Source: Kaistia defluvii
GTDB lineage: Bacteria > Pseudomonadota > Alphaproteobacteria > Rhizobiales > Kaistiaceae
Length of the DNA: 64,000 nt
Assembly: GCF_026343955.1 (NCBI RefSeq)
Contig: NZ_JAPKNI010000001.1
Location: 558,001 to 622,000, forward strand
Direction of reading: 5' to 3'
Under the pieces are notes generated by a model. It did no database searches. It saw only the letters and a program-made list of their open reading frames with translations, and was not told where the DNA came from. The position numbers were made by a program, and so were the translations under genes. Within the stretch, counting starts at the first letter, position 1, and each line of letters begins with the position of its first letter. Positions 8,384 to 15,247 of the stretch are shown in pieces.

Positions 8384-9727
8384 TCAGCCGCGCATCTCGC
8401 GCAGCAACGCGTCGATCTTGATCGTGGCGAAGGCGGAGAACGTGTCCGAGACGGCATAGGGCAGGACGAGATAGTCGCCGTGCCGCATGGCGCCACAGGT
8501 GTAGACGACGTTCGGCACATAGCCCTCCCGCTCGGACGGTTCCGGTCGCACCAGCGGCTCGCTGGAACGCGCGAGCACCTTGGACGGATCGTCCTTGTCG
8601 AGCAGCACGGCGCCGATCGAATATTTGCGCACAGGGCCGACGCCGTGGGTCAGGAGCAGCCAGCCCTCGTCCAGTTCGATCGGCGAGCCGCAATTGCCGA
8701 TCTGCACGAATTCCCACGGGAAACGCGGCCGCAGGATGGCGACGCCGCCATCCCAGGAGAACAGGTCATCCGAATAGATCAGGTACAGGTTCTCATTGTC
8801 CTGCCGGCCGATCATGGCGTAGCGGCCATCGATCTTGCGCGGGAACAGCGCCATGCCCTTGTTGCGGGCGGCGCTGCCGCGCATCGGTCCCATGCGGAAG
8901 GTCTGGAAATCCGTCGTCTCGATCAGCTCGGAACGGATCGCGCTGCCACTATAGGCGGTGTAGGTCGCGTAATAGGTCTTGTGGGCGCCATCGTGGAATT
9001 CCACGAAGCGCGCATCCTCGATGCCGTTCGACTGCGAGGCAGTGATCGGGAAGATCAGCCGCTCGCTGAGGTCCTCCTCCGGCGAGAAGGCGAGTTCGAC
9101 AGCCTCGCCGTCCAGCACCGGCGCACGCCCCACCACTTTCGGCACAGAGGCCAACCGAACCGTCGGGTCGACAGTGACGATGCCCTCGGCGGTCACCGTC
9201 CCCGAGCGGAAGGTGAGCGACGAGATATGGCCCTCGCCGACCGACCGCAGGCTGAGGACGAAACGTTTCTCGCCTTCCCCCGCGCCCGACTGGTCGGGAT
9301 GCGGCACGATGCTGGGATTGAACAGCGCCGCCGCCTCGAACGAATATTCATGCAGGAAATAGGCGCCGATCAGCTGGCGCTGGATCCGGCTGAAGGGGGG
9401 ATGCGGATCGAAGGCCTCTTCCATCTCGTCGCAGCGGAATTCGAAGGTCCGCAGCAGGTTGCGGTGGCGGCCGTCGAAATTCTCCAGCACGTCGATCAGC
9501 TGGCTCGCGGCCGCCTCCGGGTCGAGGCCGAGCACGCGATCGACAATGTGGTTGGCGCGCGTCTTCTCCTTCGGATTGAGATCGCGCGGTTCGGTCGCCG
9601 GCTTAAACGGCCGAACCACGACGCGAGCAGGATCCGGGCGCAGGTAGAGCGCCTGGCGGTTCAGGAAGGTGGCATGTGTCAAGTCGACTTCGCCTTGCTT
9701 GGTGAGAAGGGGGGCGAATTCAAGCAC
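8384..9727 (-). CDS. GH130-family glycoside phosphorylase/hydrolase
   Basis: This 447-residue cytoplasmic protein matches the five-bladed propeller family GH130, which contains beta-mannoside phosphorylases and beta-1,2-mannosidases. Supporting segments are ITASQSNGIEDARFVEFHDG, holding the conserved E-D-x-R region with the candidate catalytic Asp, GSAARNKGMALFPRKIDGRY, and QIGNCGSPIELDEGWLLLTH, the typical G-x-PIE motif. An N-terminal extension of about 130 residues is seen in longer members. Its start overlaps the glycosyltransferase stop by 8 bp, so the two are translationally coupled. Phosphorylase versus hydrolase cannot be decided from sequence alone. A mannose-containing substrate fits the linked manA. 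Confidence 0.87.
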   Translation of the reverse strand: MLEFAPLLTKQGEVDLTHATFLNRQALYLRPDPARVVVRPFKPATEPRDLNPKEKTRANHIVDRVLGLDPEAAASQLIDVLENFDGRHRNLLRTFEFRCDEMEEAFDPHPPFSRIQRQLIGAYFLHEYSFEAAALFNPSIVPHPDQSGAGEGEKRFVLSLRSVGEGHISSLTFRSGTVTAEGIVTVDPTVRLASVPKVVGRAPVLDGEAVELAFSPEEDLSERLIFPITASQSNGIEDARFVEFHDGAHKTYYATYTAYSGSAIRSELIETTDFQTFRMGPMRGSAARNKGMALFPRKIDGRYAMIGRQDNENLYLIYSDDLFSWDGGVAILRPRFPWEFVQIGNCGSPIELDEGWLLLTHGVGPVRKYSIGAVLLDKDDPSKVLARSSEPLVRPEPSEREGYVPNVVYTCGAMRHGDYLVLPYAVSDTFSAFATIKIDALLREMRG

Positions 9728-12011
9728 GGAGCGCTCGCAGCTCCGGTTTCACACGATCGCCGCTCAGGCGTGCGAGCTGGCGCATCTCGGCCAGGCTCAG
9801 AAGATAGGACACGACGGATTCACCTCCGCGGTTTTCATTGGCGCGATCGGGATGGAGCCCGTCGCGGCAACTGCCCGTCTCGGGATCGACAAGCGACACC
9901 GAGAGGTCATTCTCGCCGAGGAACCAGCCAAAGGCGCGCTTCGCCTCGACTGTCCACGACAGGTCGCCATCCGCCCTCCAGGCCGCGAGGCAGGCGGAAA
10001 TGGTGGCGGTAGCCTCGAGAGGCTGCTGGTCGAAGGCGAGCGGCGGCTTGCGCTGCTCGCCGAACGTCGCGCTGCCGACCGGGCGGAACTGCCCCTTGGG
10101 CGAGGTCTGGATCTGGATCAGCCAGCGCAGGCTGCGCAGCCCCGCCGCAAGGTGCTCCGCATTGCGGGTCGCCCGACCGGTGGCGATCAGGGCCTGAGGC
10201 AGACGCGCATTGTCATAGGCGAGGCCATTCTCGAACCACACCCAATCGTCCGTTTCTGTCTGTGCCAGGATGGCCATGAGCCTGTCTGCAAGCAGTGCGC
10301 GGTATCGTTCGGCAATAGGATCGCCCGGAAATGCGGCGCAATAGGGATCAAGCCCGAGCAACGCGAAGGCCCAGGCGCGCGGCGAGCCGAATTCCTCGAC
10401 CGTGGGCAGCGCGGCAATGAACAGCGACGCAGCCCACCGCCTGCGCGAGGGGCTCGCATCGCTGGCGGACGCCTCGCCCAACGCCCAGAGCGTCCGGCCA
10501 TGGCTGTCCTGCGAGCCGCGATCCTCCAGCCAGCGCCGGTCAAAACTCATGAAATTGCGGAAATACCGCGTGTCCGGGTTCCAGGCATGCTGGATGAAGG
10601 CGGCGAAGCGGGCCGTGAGCGGCTCCGAGAGCCGCTGCTCACCCGACTTGTTGAGCGCGCAGGCAACCAGCAGGGCGCGGGCATTGTCGTCGACGCAGTA
10701 GCCGTGGTGGCGGTCCGGCACGGAATGGACCGCATGCTGGAACAGGCCGGTATCGTCGCACATGGCAAGCAGGTGGCCGAGCTGCATGGCCGGCGGCGGC
10801 GCACTCGCCAGCCTCGACGCATTGGCAGGGGCGATCAGCTTCAGGCGATCGCCGCGCCGCGCCGTCTCGAAGGTCGCCAGATAGCGCTTGGCCGTGCTTT
10901 CCCATGTCATCGACCGGCTGGTCGAATAGGCCCGCTTGCGCATGGCCTCGCGACGCGAATGGTTGGTCAGCAGGTCGGCTATGGCGCCGCCCGTCGCCTT
11001 GGCGTCGCCAAACGGCACCAGCACGCCCCGGCCGTCCGAAAGAAGCTCGCTCGCGTGCCAATACGGCGTCGACACGACGGCCTTGCCGAGACCGAAACTG
11101 TAGGCCAGCGTTCCCGAGGTCATCTGCGCTTCATTGAGGTAGGGCGTCACATAGACGTCGCACATGGCGATGAAATCGAGCAGCGTGTCGCGGTCGACGA
11201 ACTGATCCTCGAAGACGACATGGTCCTCGACGCCGAGATGGCGCGCCCGTTCGACGAGACTGTCGCGATAGCTCTCGCCCTGGTCGCGCACGAGATTGGG
11301 ATGGGTGGCGCCCAGCACCACATAGACGGCGTCCGACCGGCTCTCCAGGATCTGCGGCATCGCGTCGATCATCACCTCGATGCCCTTGTTCGGCGACAGC
11401 AGGCCGAATGTCAGGATCACGGTGCGATCGTCGAAGCCGAGCTTGGCCTTGACCGGCTCGGGATCGACGAAATCGAAGTCCGGGATGCCGTGCGGAATGA
11501 CGTCGATCTTGTCGGCCGGCACGCGGTAGATGGTGCGCAGCAACTCGCGGCCCTTCTCGGCCATGACCACGATCCGCGAGGACAGGTCGATGATGCGGTC
11601 GAGCGCACGGCGCTGCGCATCGGTCGGCTCGGCGAGAACCGTGTGCAGCGTGGTGACAACCGGCATGTCCAGCCGCGCCAGCAGCGCGATCACATGACTA
11701 CCGGCTTCACCGCCGAAGATGCCGAACTCATGCTGCAGCGACACGACATCGAAGCCGCCCCGATTGAGATAGTCCGCCGCCGCGACATAGTCTTCCAGCG
11801 TGGCTTCCTGGATCTCGAGCGCGACGCTCGCCGGGTAGTCGTAGCTCCGGCCACAATCCGTCATGGCGATGATGGCGGTATCGGCCGTGCCGGTCGCCGC
11901 GATCGCCTGCTGCAGATCGGTGGTGAAGGTAGCGATGCCGCAGCGGCGCGGTAGGGAGTTGCCGACGAAAGCCACCCGCGTGGTGGTCGAAGTCCGGTGT
12001 ACAATGGTCAT
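9720..12011 (-). CDS. GT4-type glycosyltransferase fused to an alpha-helical glycosidase-like barrel
   Basis: With the ATG at 12011, preceded by a good GGAGGT ribosome-binding site, the protein has 763 residues. Residues ~10-400 are a GT-B glycosyltransferase: AFVGNSLPRRCGIATFTTDL at the start, SLQHEFGIFGGEAGSHV, and LTFGLLSPNKGIEVMIDAMP in the nucleotide-sugar half. Residues ~415-763 are rich in amphipathic helices with HGYCVDDNARALLVA, DDWVWFENGLAYDNARLPQA and DGLHPDRANENRGGESVVSY, which looks like an (alpha/alpha)6 barrel of the glycosidase or epimerase type. The gene overlaps manA upstream by 4 bp and GH130 downstream by 8 bp. It probably builds and trims or senses a mannose-type glycoside. 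Donor and acceptor are unknown. The frame continues upstream into manA, but that part is not coding in this frame. Confidence 0.85.
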   Translation of the reverse strand: MTIVHRTSTTTRVAFVGNSLPRRCGIATFTTDLQQAIAATGTADTAIIAMTDCGRSYDYPASVALEIQEATLEDYVAAADYLNRGGFDVVSLQHEFGIFGGEAGSHVIALLARLDMPVVTTLHTVLAEPTDAQRRALDRIIDLSSRIVVMAEKGRELLRTIYRVPADKIDVIPHGIPDFDFVDPEPVKAKLGFDDRTVILTFGLLSPNKGIEVMIDAMPQILESRSDAVYVVLGATHPNLVRDQGESYRDSLVERARHLGVEDHVVFEDQFVDRDTLLDFIAMCDVYVTPYLNEAQMTSGTLAYSFGLGKAVVSTPYWHASELLSDGRGVLVPFGDAKATGGAIADLLTNHSRREAMRKRAYSTSRSMTWESTAKRYLATFETARRGDRLKLIAPANASRLASAPPPAMQLGHLLAMCDDTGLFQHAVHSVPDRHHGYCVDDNARALLVACALNKSGEQRLSEPLTARFAAFIQHAWNPDTRYFRNFMSFDRRWLEDRGSQDSHGRTLWALGEASASDASPSRRRWAASLFIAALPTVEEFGSPRAWAFALLGLDPYCAAFPGDPIAERYRALLADRLMAILAQTETDDWVWFENGLAYDNARLPQALIATGRATRNAEHLAAGLRSLRWLIQIQTSPKGQFRPVGSATFGEQRKPPLAFDQQPLEATATISACLAAWRADGDLSWTVEAKRAFGWFLGENDLSVSLVDPETGSCRDGLHPDRANENRGGESVVSYLLSLAEMRQLARLSGDRVKPELRALRA

Positions 12012-12967
12012 AGACGAACCTCCGTGGTGCGGAGCGAGGCGCCAGCCTTTCCGCCGGGATGAGAATTCGGTGCGGCGGCCCGGCGGGCTGCCAGATCTAC
12101 GACGGTCGGATCCGGCGTCTCCAGAAGATCGCGGTGCGGTTCCGGTCCGAGATAGGCGCAAAGCGCGGTCAAGCCGCCTTCGCCCGCGCTGATCGTGCAA
12201 CGCTCATGATCGAGAAAGACGGCCTCGCCGACGGCCACATGCGTCGGCCCGAGCGTCGCGTCGCCATCGAGGCCCAGGATCCACGTCTCGCCGGGCGCAT
12301 TCACGACGCGCGTCATGTCCGGCCCGAGCGTCACCCGTTCCAGCACGAAGAAGGGGTTGGCGATCAGGACGGTGCGCGACGGCCCGAGCCGCTGCGGCTC
12401 GGGCTGGGCTTCCGGCGGACCGGCATGTGCGACCGCGACGCCGTCCTCGACATGCAACTCGCGCTTGCGGCCATAATCGAACAGCCGAAACGTCGTATCG
12501 CTACGCTGCTGGATTTCGGCCAGCACCAGCCCCGGGCCGATCGCATGGATGGTGCCGGCCGGGATGGAGACAACCTCGCCGACCCGGACAGGATGCCACT
12601 GGACGAGATCGGCGATCGAGCCGTCTTCGATGGCGGCGCGCAGTTCATCCGGCTGGATCGCGCGCTTCAGGCCCACGGCGACGGCGGCGCCCGGTTCGGC
12701 CGCGAGAATGTACCAGGCTTCGGTCTTGCCGTGCGGCTGGCCCATCTTGTGCGCGTAGGCGTCATCCGGGTGAACCTGGATCGAAAGCGGCTGGCTGGTG
12801 AAGAGAAGCTTCAGGAGAAGTTCCGGGTCCGCGACGTCCTGGCTCTTGCGCTGGAACCAGATCTCGCCCACCGCGTCGGGATCGTCATGGATATCGTTCC
12901 ACGGCCGCAGGTCGTTCTTGCCCCAGGGCTTGCGGACGGCTCGCATGGATGCGTGTTCGATTGTCAT
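12008..12967 (-). CDS. manA: Mannose-6-phosphate isomerase, class I
   Basis: The start at 12967 has an AGGAG ribosome-binding site 6 bp upstream and gives 319 residues. The cupin zinc site of type I phosphomannose isomerases is present: QPLSIQVHPDDAYAHKMG with the Q-x-H pair, GKTEAWYIL with the zinc-binding Glu, and PAGTIHAIGPG with the third histidine. The enzyme interconverts mannose-6-P and fructose-6-P. As first gene of manA-glycosyltransferase-GH130, joined to the next gene by an ATGA overlap, it likely directs carbon into or out of a mannosyl pool. A good EcfG-type promoter lies 90 bp upstream. Confidence 0.93.
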   Translation of the reverse strand: MTIEHASMRAVRKPWGKNDLRPWNDIHDDPDAVGEIWFQRKSQDVADPELLLKLLFTSQPLSIQVHPDDAYAHKMGQPHGKTEAWYILAAEPGAAVAVGLKRAIQPDELRAAIEDGSIADLVQWHPVRVGEVVSIPAGTIHAIGPGLVLAEIQQRSDTTFRLFDYGRKRELHVEDGVAVAHAGPPEAQPEPQRLGPSRTVLIANPFFVLERVTLGPDMTRVVNAPGETWILGLDGDATLGPTHVAVGEAVFLDHERCTISAGEGGLTALCAYLGPEPHRDLLETPDPTVVDLAARRAAAPNSHPGGKAGASLRTTEVRL

Positions 12968-13056
12968 GAATCGCTCCTGTTCGTGCTTTTCAGACAGTCG
13001 ACGTGAAGATGGCCGCGGCGAACTGCCAGCATCGCCATCACCGAAGACATCGACAC

Positions 13057-13081
13057 AACGCGTGCAGCGCTGCTCCGTTCC
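13057..13081 (-). promoter_or_regulatory. EcfG-type (general stress) promoter upstream of manA
   Basis: On the minus strand the sequence reads GGAAC, 16 bp, CGTT. This equals the consensus GGAAC-N16/17-CGTT for the alphaproteobacterial general-stress sigma factor EcfG. The -10 element is about 90 bp before the manA ATG. Function is inferred from the motif and its position. Confidence 0.65.
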
Positions 13082-13246
13082 CAGAAACGTCTCGCAATTG
13101 CGAAGGCTTCCGTTTCGTCGCTTCCGGCGCGGGCGAGCGGCCCGCGCGGCCGCGCTCTGCCCGCGTCGACCAACCCCGGAATGCGGTTGTGGAATGCGAC
13201 ACGAAACACGCCTGGCGAGAGAGAATGACAGCGCCGTCATAGACGC

Positions 13247-13275
13247 TTGACTCCGGGGCCGGCGCGCGATTAATG
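13247..13275 (+). promoter_or_regulatory. Candidate sigma70 promoter of the FadR-type regulator
   Basis: TTGACT at 13247-13252, a 17-bp spacer and TTAATG at 13270-13275 form a plausible vegetative promoter about 40 bp upstream of the regulator start codon. The -35 is strong and the -10 is moderate. Confidence 0.45.
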
Positions 13276-13286
13276 CAACTGGTCTG

Positions 13287-13299
13287 CTGGTCCGATCAG
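13287..13299. promoter_or_regulatory. Candidate GntR/FadR-type operator
   Basis: CTGGTC-C-GATCAG is an imperfect 13-bp palindrome (5 of 6 arm positions match) located between the candidate promoter and the regulator start, where autorepression is common. It resembles the TGGTC...-type half sites of FadR-subfamily operators. A related perfect inverted repeat, GATCA-TGGC-TGATC, lies at 14137-14150, 16 bp before the binding-protein start. Confidence 0.35.
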
Positions 13300-13315
13300 T
13301 CCATTAGTAGGTGCC

Positions 13316-14071
13316 ATGTCGTCGTCGGCGAAAGTCAGTGATCCCGGCCTCATCGCGGAGCTTCCGACCTTTCGGGAAGCAATCGTGAAGCGTCCGCTGA
13401 CGACCGTCATCAGCGACAAGATCGCCACGCTGATCGCCTCCGGCATCCTGCAGGTCGGCGATGCGCTGCCGAGCGAGCGCCAGCTTGCCGATGCGCTCAA
13501 CGTCAGCCGTGACGCCGTGCGCGGCGGCATCCAGATGCTGGCGGCGCGCGGCATTCTCGAGATTTCGCACGGCGCCCGCACCCGGGTGCGCAGCAACGAG
13601 GTCGGACCGGTCGCCGTCGGCTTCGCCATGGCGCGGGCCGTCAATTCCTACGACATCGAATCGGTGCATGCGGCGCGGCTGCTGGTCGACCGCCAGGTGG
13701 TCGCCGACGCGGCGCGCAACATCGACGATGCCGGCATCGCCGTGCTGGAGGCGCTGCTGGAGGCGCAGACGGAGACGCTCGACGATCCCGTCCGCTTCCT
13801 GATCAGCGACCGCGAATTCCATGTCGCGCTCTACCAGGCGTCGGGCAACCCGCTGCTCGCCGACATCAGCACCGATCTCTACGCCTACATGATGCAGTAC
13901 CGGCGCGAGGCGATGGCCTCTCCCGGCGCGATCGCCACCAGCTATGCCGACCACGTCGCCATCGTCGCCGCCGTCAAGGCGCGCGATCCCGACGCTGCCG
14001 CAGAGGCCTTCGCCGCCCATACCGGCCGCATCTACACGACGACGCAGCCCTTCCTGAAGGGGGGCGGCTGA
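13316..14071 (+). CDS. FadR-subfamily GntR transcriptional regulator
   Basis: This 251-residue protein has an N-terminal winged helix-turn-helix (VISDKIATLIASGILQVGDA, LPSERQLADALNVSRDAVRG) and a C-terminal all-helical FCD ligand domain. The FCD metal-site histidines are visible in DREFHVALYQASGNPLL, SYADHVAIVAAV and EAFAAHTGRIY. Such regulators usually repress a neighbouring catabolic operon and release DNA on binding an organic acid. It lies 94 bp upstream of, and in the same direction as, the sugar importer operon, so it probably controls that operon and itself. The inducer is unknown. Confidence 0.9.
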   Translation: MSSSAKVSDPGLIAELPTFREAIVKRPLTTVISDKIATLIASGILQVGDALPSERQLADALNVSRDAVRGGIQMLAARGILEISHGARTRVRSNEVGPVAVGFAMARAVNSYDIESVHAARLLVDRQVVADAARNIDDAGIAVLEALLEAQTETLDDPVRFLISDREFHVALYQASGNPLLADISTDLYAYMMQYRREAMASPGAIATSYADHVAIVAAVKARDPDAAAEAFAAHTGRIYTTTQPFLKGGG

Positions 14072-14136
14072 CGCGAATTCGGCGGGCCGCGACCGAGGAC
14101 GTGCGGCCCCCGTCGACCCTTATCTTCAACGCAGCC

Positions 14137-14150
14137 GATCATGGCTGATC
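14137..14150. promoter_or_regulatory. Inverted repeat upstream of the sugar-importer operon
   Basis: GATCA-TGGC-TGATC is a perfect inverted repeat with 5-bp arms just before the GGGAGGA ribosome-binding site of the binding-protein gene. It shares CCGATCA with the palindrome before the regulator gene, so it could be an operator for that regulator. The evidence is thin. Confidence 0.3.
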
Positions 14151-14165
14151 AATGGGAGGAACACC

Positions 14166-15149
14166 ATGGAACGCAGGACATTCCTGAAGCTTGCCGCCGG
14201 CACGACGATGCTCGCCGGCGCCGGTCTCGGCGGCATCTCCGCCGCCGGCGCGGCGACCAAGGAGATCGTCTACCTGACGCCGGGCCTCGACCTGCCCTTC
14301 TGGCGCTATCTGTCGAAGGGCATCGAGGAAACGGTCAAGGCCAAGGGCTTCAACTTCCAGGCGCTCGACAGCCACAACAGCGCCGAGACCCAACTCCGCA
14401 ACGCCCAGGATTCGATCGCCCGCGGCGTCGCCGGCATCATCATCTCGCCGACCGATTCCTCGACCGCGCCGAGCGTGCTCGCGCTCGCCCAGAAGGCCGG
14501 CATTCCGGTCGTCATCGGCGATATCGGCACCAATAGCGGCGAGTTCGCCTCTTTCATCTCGTCCGACAACTACAAGGGCGCGCATGACGTCGGCGTCGCG
14601 CTCGCCGAGGCGCTGAAGAAGAAGGGCTGGGAAGGCGGATCGGTCGGCATCGTCGCCATCTCGCAGGCCCGCAAGAACGGCCAGGCCCGCACCAAGGGCT
14701 TCCTCGACGGCCTCAAGGAAGGCGGCTTCACCGGCAAGGAAGCCGGCCTGCAGCAGATGCAGAGCTACACCGCCGACGAGACCTTCAAGTTCACGCAGGA
14801 CATGCTGACGGCGAACCCGGACATGCGCGGCCTGTTCATCCAGACCGACCAGCCGGCCATCGGTGCCCTGCGCGCCATCAAGGCGGCCCGCCGCAACGGC
14901 GAAGTCCTCGTCGCGGCCTTCGACGGCATTCCGGAGTTCGTCGACCTGCTGAAGTCGGGCGACCTCGTCGTCTCCGGCATGCAGCAGCCCTTCCTGATGG
15001 GCGTCAATTCCGGCGAGGCGCTGCTTGAAGTGCTCGACGGCAAGACGCCGAAGACCGAGATCACCGTGCCGATCGTCGCCATCACCAGCTCCAACATCGA
15101 GCAGGAACTGCCGACCATCCGCCGGACCGTCTTCGCCAACGAAGTCTGA
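14166..15149 (+). CDS. Sugar ABC transporter substrate-binding protein (RbsB/type I periplasmic fold), Tat-type signal
   Basis: This 327-residue protein begins MERRTFLKLAAGTTMLAG, a twin-arginine motif with hydrophobic core, cleaved probably near SAAGAATKE. The mature protein has the two-lobed sugar-binding fold: VYLTPGLDLPFWRYLSKGIE, DSIARGVAGIIISPTDSS, GIPVVIGDIGTNSGEFASFI and VAAFDGIPEFVDLLKSGDL. A strong GGGAGGA ribosome-binding site precedes the ATG. It heads an operon with its own ATPase and permease and several dehydrogenases. The ligand may be a branched or acidic sugar, judged only from the downstream enzymes. Confidence 0.92.
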   Translation: MERRTFLKLAAGTTMLAGAGLGGISAAGAATKEIVYLTPGLDLPFWRYLSKGIEETVKAKGFNFQALDSHNSAETQLRNAQDSIARGVAGIIISPTDSSTAPSVLALAQKAGIPVVIGDIGTNSGEFASFISSDNYKGAHDVGVALAEALKKKGWEGGSVGIVAISQARKNGQARTKGFLDGLKEGGFTGKEAGLQQMQSYTADETFKFTQDMLTANPDMRGLFIQTDQPAIGALRAIKAARRNGEVLVAAFDGIPEFVDLLKSGDLVVSGMQQPFLMGVNSGEALLEVLDGKTPKTEITVPIVAITSSNIEQELPTIRRTVFANEV

Positions 15150-15156
15150 TACAGAC

Positions 15157-15189
15157 CCCGTCGCGCGGCCTCGGCCGCGCGACGGGTTT
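15157..15189 (+). terminator. Perfect GC hairpin after the binding-protein gene
   Basis: A 14-bp perfect stem (CCCGTCGCGCGGCC at 15157-15170 against 15173-15186) followed by TTT lies 8 bp after the binding-protein stop. The U-tract is short, so partial termination or mRNA stabilisation is likely. Either would yield more binding protein than ATPase and permease. Confidence 0.65.
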
Positions 15190-15247
15190 CCTATCCTTCC
15201 GCCCCCGCGCAGGATCGCGTCGAGGCCGTCTTCAGGAGCATGATTCG

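Larger units (their letters stand above)
12968..13315. other. Divergent regulatory gap between manA and FadR-type regulator
   Basis: These 348 bp contain no supportable gene. They hold an EcfG-like promoter for manA (13057-13081, minus), a sigma70-like promoter for the regulator (13247-13275, plus) and a small palindrome just before the regulator start (13287-13299). Confidence 0.65.
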
